Of a DNA stretch of 64,000 bases, positions 48,363 to 62,094 are shown in pieces. The translations under genes were made by a program, and so were the position numbers. The notes under the pieces were generated by a model. It was given only the letters and a program-made list of their open reading frames with translations, was not told the origin of the DNA and made no database searches. This stretch comes from Ceratodon purpureus (lineage: Eukaryota; Streptophyta; Bryopsida; Pseudoditrichales; Ditrichaceae), in assembly GCA_014871385.1 (NCBI GenBank), contig CM026421.1:26964752-27028751 (forward strand), read 5' to 3'. The stretch's first letter is position 1. Each line of letters starts with the position of its first letter.

Positions 48363-48475
48363 CAAAAATATTATTTTTAACCTCTTCAACTAGGATGCCC
48401 AAAATAGCAAAAATCCCAACAAAAATATTACTTTTAACCTCTTCAACTAGGCTGCCCAAAATAGCAAAAATCCCA
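48363..48475 (+). repeat. 57-bp tandem duplication
   Basis: Two units (from 48363 and 48420) differ at only two positions. They contain ACCTCTTCAACTAGG and CCCAAAATAGCAAAAATCCC. Confidence 0.95.
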
Positions 48476-51400
48476 ATGGGGTTTCCTGGACCTTTAGGAG
48501 TTAAGTTATTGGTTATAGGTGTGTATACCTTACATCTGCTGCAACAATTCTGTTCCAGGTTTCATACATATCTGAAAGATATGATTTTATTTTAATATCA
48601 TTCTAAATATTCATCAATATTACTACTTTGAATTCACAAACTGTACTTGTATTGTTTTCTTGTTTTCTTTCCAATTTCTGACATAGAAAAATTTGCAAAT
48701 TCCAATCTAAATGCAATAATTGGTCGATATTTATATTGTAATAATCATGGTACTATGCAATGAAATGAACAGGGGTTTTTTTATTTTTTATTCCAGTTCG
48801 CAAAAAATGATTTAGTCATATCTTATATTTACGTGATTTATAATGGCATTTATAAAGGTGTAAGCATACAGAAGTGGCCAGCAAAAGTGTGCATAATCCC
48901 TCTTATCAAAATTCTTTTTGGTTAAAGTCTAATAGATGCCCTTTATAAATTTGGAAGCTTTTCATTTTTCATGTACTTCTCTATTCAAATCTATGAATGA
49001 AAACATGTCAAATTGTGTTTCAAAATGACATTTTATGAGCTACTTTGTATTTGGCCGTAGAGCCGTGGGGCCTGGGTTTACAAGTTGTACTTTTCAAAAC
49101 TGAACATTCTTCATTTGTAAAAATAAGTTTGAACATAAAAATGGGCAGCTCATTTTTAAAACGTTCTGTGAAGAACATTTGATGCTTTGAGTTGAATTTC
49201 AATCTTAAAAAGATAAGAGCCATAGAAAAATGGTACTTTGTATGAATCTTTACATCATTCTTACTGCTTTTAAATAACAATTCATTTTGAAGGTATTATT
49301 TATTACTTTGCAGGTATTAAAAGTGACCCTCCACTTGGCCACTTTATCATGCTTGATACAAAATTAAAAAATAATAACATTTTACAATCAATGATATGGA
49401 TAGCCTTGCATTTTAAACAAATTCAGAAAGAGTTGTTGTTCACTCCTAAAGGCCAATCTTCCACATTTGTGCTTTTTCAGAATTCCGGCATGTATATGTG
49501 ATGTTAATTTTAGATAAAGTTTTTTGAAACTTTTTGTGAATGTTTGTGAATTTTGAAAATGGCTTAGAAAGTCAAGGATTAAATTATATAGGGTTGGAGA
49601 TTATCATTCTTTTTTTTAAAGTTTTTTTTTAAGTTTGAATCTAAAGTGTTGAGGGTTGGTAATTACAAATCCTTATTTTAGACATCATTGTCATGAACAT
49701 GTTTCAAATAAATTATTGCACACATTACACATGAATTTTTGGCAAGAATGTTGTAACTTACAAAATACTTAATCATCTCATGTATTCCAAATGCAAACAT
49801 AAAATTGAATGCCTTTAAATGTGCCAAAATATATGAAATAACAACCAAGTATGTTCAATATTGATATAATTTTTTTTACATATGAAAGATATGATTTATT
49901 TATTTTTGTTTCATTTTCATAAATCATGTACAAATTACCTTGTAGTAAGTAAACATGGCGTTGTTCAAACAATAACCATGTGCTACAGTTATGGGTTTGC
50001 CCTATAGTATGTAGTTTAAAATGCTCTACAAAGGATAGAAAATGTCATTTTTATTTACTTGTTGATGAAGCCTCAAATGAAAAATTACAAATCAATTGCA
50101 GATCCTTTAGCCGATAATTCTTCCTCTACACATTGAGACACTTACTAAGCTTGACCATAAAAAAACTCATATAGTTTGTTTCATGTATAGTAGTGAATAA
50201 AGACCAAGGTAGTTTATCAATTCTCAAGTCAATTAATGACTATCATTGAAATCAATATGTATAAATATAATAAAACTAAAGGCTCTAATAATGACATAAA
50301 TAATTTGATAACTTATATTCTAATGTTGTTCCTTGAATGGACTTGAATGAATGCATTATATGAATTTTTAAGAGTTTAAAGAATATGTGATTTTAGGAAG
50401 AAACATGATTATGGAAAAAAGTATTTTGTGCCATAGTAACTTTAAATGATAATAAAGGAAAGAATATATAATTAATCATTAAAAATAAAGAGAAATAGAA
50501 TAATTTTTATACTAAGAAACATCATTGAAATGAACAAGCTTAGTTGCAGTCAAAGATGTTTGTTAGAAAATTGTATCGTTCCTATAATTTGAAAACAGTG
50601 AATCATTACTGATGTAATTCAAAGATTTCACAAATTTTTTGTCATTGAAAAAATTGTTAAATCTAAGGATAAATTTATTGGGCTGATGGTAATGATAGCC
50701 AAAGGAAATTTTATTTAGAAATCAAAGCTTGTATCCTCCATTGCATTTAATCTAAAAAAAACCGTTCAAATATTGGTTTTAGAAAACATTAGTTGTTTTG
50801 ATAGACACATAATAATCATCTTTAATTATTTTTATGGAGATCAAGAAAATAACCAAAAAAATAAACTGACATAGTTGAACATGTTTAAATGTTGTGAATG
50901 CATGTGATGTAGAGATAATTAGAATTGTATGTGGCATGAAGATGTTATTTCAATAGCTGGTCAATGACATGACTATCAACTACTATGTACTATGATTGAA
51001 CACTTGAGAGCTTCAATATAACTAATAATGATGTGTATAGTGTATGTTATTACATAAAGTCAGCATATGACTTTTTATGTGTCTTTTTTGTAGCATCTGA
51101 AAGACAATGATTCAATAAAAGTCAAGGATTCACTTGTGATCTCTTTTTCGGCAATTGAGTCAAGAAATCACAGTCTTAAATAGAGTCTGATTGTCTATTT
51201 TGCAATTTGTTGTAGAGTAGCTTGAAGTCTCCACGTTTGAGGTTTGTAGGATTGTCAATTGTTTTTTGAGTCACAAAGGAGGTCTTTTTCAAAGAATATC
51301 ATAGACTTTGATTGAAGAATTGGAGAAGCATCTTGAAAATTTATAGATTTAGCTTCCAATGGTGGAAATTTTGTGTCAAGAGTGAGACAAAGACTACTAG

Positions 51401-51709
51401 GTAGATCACATGCAAATGTACCTACATTTATTCATGTGCATTGTATGAACTTTGGTGAGTATCTAATTGTGCAATTCATTAATTTTCTTAAATATTTTAT
51501 TATATGCAATGTGATGGTTCATTGAAGTCCTAATCAATATAGAGATGCTTTGTATACTTATCAATGTAGTTGAGGCTTAATAAAGCTATAGATGTTGGAT
51601 GATTTTTCCAACTTTGCATATTTAAGAGTGGGTAGGTTATCATTGGACGGTTAAAGCTGGATCATATAATGTTTGAGTTTGCAATGGGGTCTTTGGTTTT
51701 ACCATACAT
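48476..51709. other. Long AT-rich intergenic stretch
   Basis: No gene, RNA gene or repeat boundary was recognised. The composition matches bases 9600-15500. Confidence 0.5.
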
Positions 51710-51894
51710 ATTGTAACTCATGTGTTAAGTGCACCAAACAGATGCCTTTCTTTCAAAGAGAAAATGATTTATACATGAGGAAAGCTAACGCCTAACTAAC
51801 CTGATTATCCTAATCATTATCTTTCTAACAAACTGATTCTATCTACGTATACCTACAGTATAAGGACAACACGATAATGTATGTGCTTCCAACA
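51710..51894 (-). repeat. Copia 3' LTR (left end on + strand)
   Basis: About 185 bp, identical to the other LTR except for one base. It has TG...CA type ends, with the exact inner edge uncertain by two bases. Confidence 0.9.
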
Positions 51895-54800
51895 CTCCCC
51901 CTCTGGCCTTATACTGCCAGAAACTACATGCGAGACTTCAGCCCGAGCAACCCTACGGGAAACTCTTGTGCTGTTCTTTTGTCTACATGCCTCTTGATTC
52001 GAAGGCTGAGAGATGGAACATGAATTGACGATGGAGACTTAGAATATTGCTCCCAGGTTGCTATGAAGACGTTCGTGTAATTTATTCACCTGTGCAATAA
52101 AGCTTCTTTCTGAACTGCTTCTAAACTTGTAAGCTGTAAAGCATTTCGTAATTCCATGAATCGCTGCTTTGCCAATGGCTTGGTTAGGATATCAGCTAAC
52201 TGCTCTCGTGAGCGAACAAACTCCAACTGTATGCGCCCTTTCTTGATATATTCACGGATGAAGTGACAGTTCTTTTCGATGTGCTTTGTGCGTGCATGTT
52301 GCACAGGATTATGTGCAAGTTTTATACAGCTCTGATTGTCACAATAAATCACCATGGGTTTTGTCATTTGCATACCGATTTCTTCAAGTAGTTCCCGCAG
52401 CCATTTTCCTTCTTGCGCGGCTTCTGCAAGGGACCTGTATTCTGCTTCTGAACTGGATCGGGCTATTTCATCCTGGAGCTTGCTTCGCCAGGCAGTAGGC
52501 CCACTGCCAATACTAAACATATAGCCGGATGTAGATTTTCGTGCATCAAGGTCACCGAGATAATCACTGTCGGAAAAACCATAAGGTTGAATCTCCTCCC
52601 CCTTCCGATAGAGAATGGCGAGGTGTGCAGTTCCCTTGAGATACCGAAAAATCTGAATAGCTGCATCCAAGTGAGCTTGTCTTGGAGCAGAGGTGAATCT
52701 GGAACAAACGCCAGTAGCATAAGTGATGTCTTCACGAGTATTGGTCAAGTGAAGGGCCTTCCCAACAACAATTTTATAATATGTGGGATCCACAAGAGGG
52801 GAAGCCATACTGAGCATGAGTTGGATAGTAGGATCCATGGGAACATCAGCTATGACACAGTCAAGCATTCCCAAATCCTCCAAACAACGATGAATATATA
52901 GCGTGTGTGACATCAAGATCCCCCATTCTCCTGAGAAAAAAGAAACCCCAAGATAGAGTGACAAAGGGCCAAGTAGTGACATATGGAATTCGCTACAGAG
53001 TTTTTGACGAAGCCAATCAATCTTGCTTGTATGATTGCCAGTAATCATTCAATCGTCCACGTAGATAATGAGCAATATGGTCAAGGAATCTTCAACCAGA
53101 ACATAAAGACTTGGATCAGCTGAAGTGGGCATGAGTCCAAGACTCTCCAAATAATCGTCCAAGCGTTTATACCAGGCACGCGAGGATTGCCTGAGGCCAT
53201 AAATAGCTTTATGCAAGTGGCAGACTTTATGCTCCTCACCTCGAGCAGCAAAACCTGGAGGTTGCTTTAAATATACCTCCTCCGAAATATCTCCATTTAG
53301 AAAAGCACATTTGACATCCATGTGTAAAAGATTCCAGCCCTTTTGAGCTGCCATGGAAACTATGGAGCGCAGTGTCGACCATTTTACAACAGGTGAGAAA
53401 GTTTCTACGTAATCTATTCCAATCTGTTGTTCATCACCGCGAGCCACCAGTCGCGCTTTGTAGCGTAATGGATGACCATCTGAGCCAGTCTTCAGTTTGA
53501 ATACCCATTTGCATGACAAGGGTTTGATCCCTGGCAGTGGGTCAACAAGAGACCAAGTATGATTCTCATGAATCGAAGTAAGTTCTTCACGCATGGCTTG
53601 CATCCATTCAGGGTGGGAAGAGGCTTCGGCAAAAGTCACAGGTTCTCCCACAGAGTGGACACAAGCAACGAGGTCTTCAAGGCATTCCACAATGCCCACA
53701 TAATCCATGAGTTTGCAACTAGGAATGGAAATTCGTGTGGATCGTCGAAGTGGTGCAGGCGAATTTACGTCGGGTAACACATGAGGTGAAGAAAAAATCT
53801 CTTCGACAGCTTGAGAAGGATCAGGTGCAGTGGCCACCTTGCGTGCACGTCGTGTGTAGACACGTAAAGGCGGTATTTCGGTGGAGCCAGCTTCAGGTAA
53901 AAGCGGTAGCTCAGTGGAGCTAATTTCAGGTAATGTGGGATCCACTGTGGGTCCCGAGTTTTCACAACGAATCTGATCTGGAGTATGGGTCGGAGTGATA
54001 TGAAAATTTGCAGGTGAGGACCCATTGGATGGATCTGTGTTGGAAACTGGAGTCAAGACTGGGTCGAAGACTTCCAAAGCAGCTGATCTGTCTGAAAGCT
54101 GTTCCAGTCCAACTGATGGTCCAGGTGGGACAGAGCTTGTTGGAGTATGCCAATACAAATGCTCCATGAAATGCACGTCATTGCTGGTGATAACTTTGCG
54201 ACTCGTTGGGTGATAGCATCTGTATCCCTTTGATTCTTCGGAATATCCAACCAAAATGCATCGTGTGCTTTTGGAGTCTAATTTCTTTCGTTGCTCATCT
54301 GGTGTGTGTACAAATACCACACAGCCAAAGACTCTCAAATGGTGTAACAGAGGAGGCTTTCCATAAACTCGTTGATATGGTGAGATACCATTGTTGGCTC
54401 TGGTCGGTGACCGGTTAGTGAGATAATTTGCTGTATTAACGGCTTCAGACCACAAATATTTCGCTGTTCTTGCCTCAATGAACATTGCTCTGGCTTTCTC
54501 AAGAAGAGTCCTATTCTTCCTTTCACTTACACCATTTTGGTGGGGAGTAAATGATTGAGTAAGTTCACGATGGATACCTATGGTGTTTAAATAGTCTGTG
54601 AAGTCAGAAGACAAATACTCCCCTCCTCGGTCGCTGCGAATAGATTGTATTTTCTTTCCTGGAAATTGCCGTTCAATAGAGGCTCGGAAATATTTAAAAT
54701 GTTCCAACGTTTCAGACTTGTTTCTCATGAAATATATCCACGTGAAACGTGAATAGTCGTCTGTGAAAGTCACGAAATAATGCTTGCCGCCCAAAGAGGT

Positions 54801-56744
54801 TGGAAATGGAGCGCCACACAAGTCAGAATGAATCAGTGCCAAGAGAGTATTTGCACGTCGTGTAACAGTCTTGGGTGCAGCCGTACGTGAGTGCTTTCCT
54901 TCGAAGCAGCTTTTACAGCTCGTTGGGGCTCCTGAGATCAACGGGATACCTTGGGCCACTCCTTTCAATCCCATTGAGCGTAAACTTTGCTGATTAATAT
55001 GTCCAAGACGCCTATGCCAAAGGCTCACAACTTCAGATGATTGGATGGCACAGATAGGAAAAGCAGGTTCATTCAAGAGGTAACGATATAGTCCAGTGTC
55101 AGAATCACGCACTCCTCGCCCCATGATCTGATCAGTCCCAGCTTTTAATACCAAGCATTGTCGATCATCAAAAACCACGACAAATCCTTTGTCAGCAAGA
55201 CAACCAACCGACATGAGGTTGTAAGTGAGCCCAGGCACAAAGTACACGTCATTCATCTTTATTTCACCGGTTGTGGAGAGGTTAACAGTCCCTTTCCCTT
55301 CCACAGGTAAAACATGACCTGCTGCAGTACGAATGGCAGAGCCATAATTGTGCTGCTCTAAGTTCGTAACAATGTCACGATTTCCAGTTACATGTTTGGC
55401 CGCTCCACTATCCATTATCCAGCTATCCTCTTTCTCTAAATCTATGCTGCTCAAGGCAACGTCAAAGAGATTAGATTCAGTGGAAGCTGGAAAGTCTTGT
55501 AATTCTTCAATGACGACGTTGGTATGATATGGATTGGCACCGAAATTGGAAGCAGGTGATCCAAAATTACTGCCGCTGGACCACGAACCAGAGCCACGTC
55601 CACGTCCGCTGGAACGTCTCTCATGAGCACGCTTGGCCATTTCACGTGCTAACTCCATGCAGTTCCGCATCAGATGATCAAAACTGCCACAAAAATTGCA
55701 CTGAAGGCGGCGTCCTTGATGATTGCGGTATCCGCCTAAGCCATGAGAAGCTCCTCCCGATGAGAAACCACCTCTCTGAGACTGCCCTGACGGTAGAGAA
55801 AGATTCTGCATACGCACCGCAAGTGCATCATCACGAGTACCTCCTTCGTTGCTATTTCGAAACTTTGCACGTGTCTCAGCTTGGAGGAGTCGAGCTGTAA
55901 GATCAGCAAAGTTCGGCAAAGCATTGAGACCAAGAATGTTTTGATAAACATGGTCGAAACTGGAGGGTAAATTGTTGATTATTCTCTCGACAAGTTCCGT
56001 ATCAGGTACTTCACTGTTGAGACCTCGCAGTTCAGACTGGATAGACTCTATTTGTTGAATATACTCCGTGACAGAGGCTCCATCCTGCAGACGCAAGGTA
56101 CTGAGCTTGTCTTTGAGCATTAGACGACCAGCATTGGTCTGCTGCTGATAAGTTGAAGCTAAAAGATTCCAGGCATTTCTTGGTTCAACACACGCAGAAA
56201 TTTTAGAGAAGGGACCCTCTCGACATGACATACAGATTGAGTAAAGTGCCCTTACTCTACCAGCTGCTATATCAGCTCCCTCTCCAGGTCGTGGAATGTT
56301 GGAACCAGTAGGTTCGACGTACTGCCATGTATTCTCTTTTAGCAAAAGAAGTTTCATTCTCATTTTCCACGTCTGGTAATTTGACACTCCTTCGAGCTTG
56401 AAAGCCTCGGGAAGAGAGTCACCAGTGGCCATAATGAGACTGAAGAAAGAACTTTGAAAAAATAAAAATTAAAGAAGAACCGAACTCAAACAGAAACAAT
56501 CTTGGTTAACTGTAGCAGAATCTCACAAAAAATTAATAAAGCCACTATCGCTTCTTCTTCACTCGTTGTCAGAATTATCGTATCATCAACATACTTCAAG
56601 CATATCATTTCACTCAGTTTCAGCATACTACGAACAAGCTCTGTGGAGCAAATCAAGAGTCTTTCAGAAAACAGTCCTGTGGGACACTCAGTAAAAGGGG
56701 AACAAGAAAACTTTCAAGAATCAGCCCTCGGGCTCTGATACCAT

Positions 56745-56929
56745 ATTGTAACTCATGTGTTAAGTGCACCAAACAGATGCCTTTCTTTCAAAGAGAAAAT
56801 GATTTATACATGAGGAAAGCTAACGCCTAACTAACCTGATTATCCTAATCATTATCTTTCTAACAAACTGATTCTATCTACGTATACCTACAGTATAAGG
56901 ACAGCACGATAATGTATGTGCTTCCAACA
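56745..56929 (-). repeat. Copia 5' LTR (right end on + strand)
   Basis: Mate of the repeat at 51710. It is followed inward by the tRNA-Met primer binding site. Confidence 0.9.
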
Positions 56930-58484
56930 ATACATCCATGCATAGCAATGTTAATTTCATGGACAAGCATAACAACGAGTTTTGAACTATATACCATGGC
57001 AACATTTTGATAGAATTTTCGTGAAAGTGAATCAATGTAGTTTCATAAATTGACATTTGTTTAGTTTCGGTCCTTTCTACCTTTACTTTTAGATAGTTTA
57101 TTGAGTTGAACAAACCAAATAAGTTGTTCTATAGTGACTATGTATATATTACTTAGATTATGATCAGTTTAAACATTTATATTACAATTTTGAATCTGCA
57201 TTTGGTTGTTGTGAGAAGTATTCCGTTTGAAAGTGGTTCCATAGCGATGTAGCTATTTTTAAACTGTATACATATTATATAGAGATGGTGTGTTCACTTT
57301 GTAGATGATTGCCAAAGAATCTTTGCAATACATTTAAAAAGTTTGTTTTGGTCGACATGGTACCATTAAAGAGTGCAAACTGATTGCTACAAAATATATA
57401 CAAAAGGGTGGTAGATGCATAGAATAAGAGGTTTCAAAACTTAGGCATATTCAATGCATCCCAGCTATGAAGCTCCAATCTTTGTATTGCAATTAATGAT
57501 GAAAGAATCTATGTTATTGACTACTAATTGAATAGACTATTTGTAAAGTTTCAGATTTCTAAGTAAGAACACAATTAGTATCCACGTGAATGTTTGGAGA
57601 TCATGAAGACCATGAAAAGAACAAACTATGGAAAAGAATTATGGTGGTCTCAATAAACACTATTACATGTGAAAATGAATTCTTTAAATAAAACTCAATG
57701 AAAAGCCATCCATTTACTAGTTGGAAGTCAGTGTATTCGCATCCTTTAATGTGCATTATTTATGCAAATATTTAAGTTGAAAATATTAAGTGAAAGGCAA
57801 TGAGAGTTATTTGAAAAAAAATACAAAGGTTAGGAGAATTCATCATCTTCTTTGAATTGTAAATAGTTATTTGTTTTATTTGAAAACACATTTATATATT
57901 AATACTAGTTGTTATTAATTAAGAAGTTTACTTTCAAATACTTTCTTTGAGTCATCTAAAAAAAGAGGCCCTAAAATTTAAGGTTGTTGAATGTGTTTCA
58001 ATATGAAACAAATAATAGTGTAGATAAGTGAATGTATATATTAGTGTATAATACATTTATAATATTAAAACATTCACTCATACAAGTGAATGTGTGGCTG
58101 AGCATTGTAAAATTGCTATTTAGATTAAATTTTGGTGATTATTATGCTTGTATTCACATGTCATATACAACATTTTGTTATTGAAATTTGTACCATTATC
58201 TTATTTAAAAAATCAATTAAAATGATTGTTTTTAGAACCCATCCAAGGCAAATATGACACATTGCCCAAAAACTAATACATTTTCCTTAGAACCCGTTTA
58301 CCCAATGTTTTTTTAATTTAAGGAATATGTTTCTGGACATGTTCTTGGATTTTCTGAAAAATCACCACTGATCACAATGATGTGAAAACTAATACTTCCT
58401 GTGTAGACTTTAAACCTTGGAAGAACCACAAAATAAGAGAGAGAAATAGAAACCCAGCATGAACTTCCTCCTTCGAATTTTCCC
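56930..58484. other. AT-rich intergenic DNA
   Basis: No gene or repeat recognised. The composition turns GC-richer after about 58480, near the SEC23 promoter. Confidence 0.45.
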
Positions 58485-58494
58485 TGCCACGTCA
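58485..58494 (-). promoter_or_regulatory. TGACGTGGCA bZIP-type element upstream of SEC23
   Basis: On the minus strand the site reads TGACGTGGCA, matching the ACGT core used by plant stress bZIPs, including the unfolded-protein-response factors bZIP17/28. A CCAAT (58524-58528) with CCACG downstream is close to an ER stress element, but the spacing is one base too long. Position 373 bases before the SEC23 start is suitable. Function is inference. Confidence 0.35.
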
Positions 58495-58551
58495 AACAGC
58501 CATGTCACAAAGCCCACAACCATCCAATAAACGCCACCCCACGCAATCCCC

Positions 58552-58669
58552 GTCAGCCCCAAGAAACACCGGCTCCAGTCCTAGTCACCACACCAAAACC
58601 CCTCAAAAATCCCAGTCAGCCCAAAGAAACACCGGCTGAGAGCCCAGTCAGCCCGTCGAAACGCCGGTC
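58552..58669 (+). repeat. Three copies of a 23-bp motif in the SEC23 upstream region
   Basis: GTCAGCCCCAAGAAACACCGGCT-like units occur at 58552-58574, 58615-58637 and 58647-58669. The first two differ at one base and the third at several. They lie 200-315 bases before the start codon, so they are in the promoter or 5' UTR. Confidence 0.85.
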
Positions 58670-58867
58670 GTCTCTCTCAAACAGTCGCGGACACAGACGG
58701 GTCACGAGGCTCGAAAAACAAGCAAAAGCACAGAAAACACAGAAAAACACACACGCAGACACGAACTGGGCGCAAAAACCCCGAAAGATTGACACGATCG
58801 CGGATGGAGGTCGCGATCCAGTGACCAGGACTCCAGGAGGATCGGTTGAGTCCCGGAGAGTGGAGCG

Positions 58868-61800
58868 ATGGCGGAGTTTCTGGAGGCGGAGGCCACGAAC
58901 GGCATCCGCATGACGTGGAATGTGTGGCCGGGCACCAAGCTCGAAGCCTCCAAGTGCCACATTCCGTTGGGCGCGCTCTACACGCCGCTGCACGGAGGGG
59001 GGCCGTATGGGAACCCGGTGACGGTCCTGAATTACGCGCCGCTGCGGTGCAGGTCGTGTCGGGGCGTGCTGAACCCGTTCTGTCAGGTGGACTACAATGC
59101 GAAGCTGTGGATCTGCCCGTTCTGCCACCAGCGGAATACGTTTCCGGCGCACTACGCTTCGATCAGTGAGCAGAATGTGCCGGGCGAGATTTGGCCGCAG
59201 TGTACCACGGTGGAGTACGCGCCTCCCGGGGTGGTGGGTGCGTACGAGCGCAGCGTCGCCCCGGTGTTTTTGTTCGTGGTGGATACGTGTGTGATTGAGG
59301 AGGAGCTGGGGTACCTGAAGGGCGCTCTCAAGCAGGCGGTGTCGCTGGTTCCGGAGAATGCTCTGGTGGGGCTGATCACTTTTGGGGCGCATGTGCAAGT
59401 GCATGAATTAGGGTTCTCCGACCTCGGGTGCCCTAAGGCGTATGTGTTTCGAGGGAGTAAGGAGCTGAGTAAGGAGCAGGTGCTTGATCAGCTTGGGTTG
59501 GCATCGGGGCCCAGCCAGCGCGGCGGGGTCGGCCTTCAGTCGGCTGGTGGTGCTGGTCCAGGTCATCTTTTGATGCTTTTTTTTTTTTTTTTGAGGTTTT
59601 GATGTTGATGTTGATGTTGATCATTGCTTGGTTCGTGTTCAGGAAGATGATTTGAAATTGGAATCGTTGAGTTAGAGGAGTAGGCTTGTCTCCAAGTAAC
59701 GTGCAAATTGGTGCTTTTCAGTAGCTGGGCTTGAGTAGAGTAGGATTTGCACTACGTTAGAAGAGCACCGGATGACGATGATGTCGAATTTCATGAGGTT
59801 CAAAAGTTGGTACATTTCATAATGTTGAGTTTTTGTAATGCATTTCGTATGTAGGAATGTGATTCTTTTTGAATTCATGGGTTTGAAGAGTAGCTTTTCC
59901 TATTGACACGAGAATTGGTGCCTTCTTAGCGCAGCAGACTCTCATTAGCATTGATAAAATTATCGTACAGTTTAATTTTTTTAGAAATCTTTGTGCATTG
60001 CAGTTCTAGTGATCCGTTTGATTTGCAGCTGGAAATCGCTGTTGGTTGTTATTCTATCTTTCCATTTGGAAGGAGCAGGTTGGAAATCATCTCCCATCAC
60101 GTTTGGTGCGGAATTAAGTTGATGCCCAGGGGTGTTTGATCGTTTCAAGAAGTGTCATGAATTAGTGATCCATCATTATGTGGTGTACTGAAAGTGACAT
60201 GTTGATGATGCAGGGGCTCGGAACGGAGCATATTCAAGTGGAGTAGAAAGGTTTCTGCGGTCCGTGTCAGAATGTGAATTCGTTATTAATACGCTGCTTG
60301 ACGAACTCCAAAGAGATTCTTTCCCAGTCTCATCGGATCAGAGGCCTTCACGATGTACTGGTGCAGCGCTCAAAGTTGCGGCTGGGATGTTGGCAGCTTG
60401 TTCTCCAGACACTGGAGCTCGAATTATAGGTCTTATTGGGGGTCCCTGCACGGACGGTCCGGGACTGATAGTTTCGAAGGAGTTGACAGACCCCATACGA
60501 TCACACAAAGATCTCGCCAAGGATTCCGCTTCACATTATAGCAAGGCTGTGAAGTTTTACGATGGCCTTGCTAAGCAACTTGTTTTGCAAGGGCATGTGC
60601 TGGATGTGTTTGCTTGTGCAGTAGATCAGGTCCGTATTTGGCCTTTTAATTTAAGTTTCTGCTATCGTTATTTGAGTCGTTGCCCAGTGCGGCGATTCAC
60701 GTTCTACATCTTGCATGTGTTACTCGATCATGTATTGGAGGTCTGTTTACAAAGACAATATGTTCGAGGAAAGAGACTATTTTGTTCCAGCATTCCTTTC
60801 GATGTGTTTTACAGGATGCTTACTTCTGGATATGAAATTTTCTGCACAGGTTGGAGTAATGGAGATGAAAGGTGCGATCGAGAGAACAGGAGGTTTGATT
60901 GTTTTAGCTGAGAGTTTTGGGCATTCAGTTTTCAAAGATTCCTTCAAGCGTGTCTTTGAAACTGGTGATCACTCTCTTAACTTGTCGTTCAACGGTGAAC
61001 TAGAAATTAATTGCTCGAAGGAAGTAAAGGTGCAGGGTGCCATTGGTCCATGTGCTTCTTTGGGAAGGAAGGGCGTTTCTACTTCGGATACTGTTGTAGG
61101 CCAAGGGGGGACTACAGCGTGGAAGATGTGCGGGATTGATAGAAGCACAACTCTTGCCTTTTTCTTTGAGGTGAACCCGGCTACACAGGGTTCAAATGCA
61201 GGGGCTGCACCTGTAAGGCCACAATTTTATCTTCAGTTTGTTACCCAGTATCAACATAGTGATGGGCAGCTAAGGATACGGGTAGGCACAGTAACTCGTC
61301 GGTGGGGAGAGTCATCTGCTGTCTCGAGCACAGAAGAAATGGTTTCTGGGTTCGATCAAGAAGCTGCAACAGTTATTTTGGCTCGGTGGGCATCGTTTAA
61401 AATGGAGACAGAAGATGAGTTTGATGCCGTCAGGTTCTTGGACAGGTTGCTCATTCGGGTCTCGCAACGGTTTGGGGACTATCGGAAGGAGGATCCCGCC
61501 TCATTCCGATATGCACCTCAATTTGGTCTTCTACCCCAATTCATGTTCAATTTACGGCGTTCTCAATTTGTACAGGTGTTCAACAATAGTCCGGATGAAA
61601 CAGCTTACTTCCGAATGGTATTGAATCGCGAGAATGTCACAAACTCATTGGTTATGATCCAGCCCTCGTTGATATCATATTCATTAAGTGGTCCACCGGA
61701 GCCCGCTTTACTTGACGTGGCATCTATTGCCCCTGACAAGATTCTACTCTTGGATGCTTACTTCAGTGTAGTCGTCTTCCATGGTATGCAAATTGCTCAG

Positions 61801-62094
61801 TGGCGAAATGCGGGATATCACCTGCAACCAGACCAAGTAGCATTTGCCCAGTTACTTCAAGCGCCGCAAGATGATGGCCAAGGCATCATCACAGAAAGGT
61901 TTCCGGTGCCCAGGTTGGTGGTTTGTGATCAGCACAAGTCCCAAGCCCGGTTTCTACTTGCAAGGTTGAATCCTTCTGCAACTTATAATTCGGCAAATGT
62001 CCCTGCCCCAGGAGGTGATATTATCTTCACTGATGATGTGAGCTTGCAAGTCTTTGTAGAGCACTTGCAAAGGCTGGCAGTGGCGCAGTCTTGA
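58868..62094 (+). CDS. SEC23: COPII coat subunit SEC23
   Basis: Three exons (58868-59561, 60214-60629, 60850-62094) give 784 aa, the usual SEC23 length. The start [21 protein letters not shown] is the family N-terminus. The zinc-finger ligands are C61-x2-C64 and C83-x2-C86. The trunk domain holds [11 protein letters not shown] and [16 protein letters not shown]. Further blocks are the beta-sandwich, the helical region ([23 protein letters not shown]) and the gelsolin-like domain ([15 protein letters not shown]) near the C-terminus. SEC23 is the GTPase-activating protein for SAR1 and pairs with SEC24 to form the inner COPII coat at ER exit sites. Exon 1 ends in a Gly/Ala-rich stretch that varies between species. 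Intron 1 contains a T-rich tract directly after the donor. A bZIP element and a three-copy motif lie upstream. Confidence 0.97.

Larger units (their letters stand above)
51710..56929 (-). mobile_element. Ty1/copia LTR retrotransposon, nearly whole, recent
   Basis: The element lies on the minus strand between two LTRs of about 185 bp that differ at one base, so insertion was recent. Parts in element order are: 5' LTR, a primer binding site matching initiator Met tRNA (TGGTATCAGAGC), a leader of about 300 bp, and a coding region. The coding region holds gag with a CCHC knuckle (CNFCG...H....C), protease (DSGA), integrase, reverse transcriptase (YVDD) and RNase H, in the copia order. A purine-rich tract (AGAGGGGGAG) and the 3' LTR follow. 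TACAT flanks both ends as a probable target duplication, with 2 bp of uncertainty at one end. The coding region looks nearly intact, with about one break. The RNase H part ends near 52086. Confidence 0.95.

Noticed and set aside
58616-59404. 262-codon minus-strand frame over SEC23 exon 1
   Set aside because: Antisense shadow; the plus strand matches SEC23 throughout.
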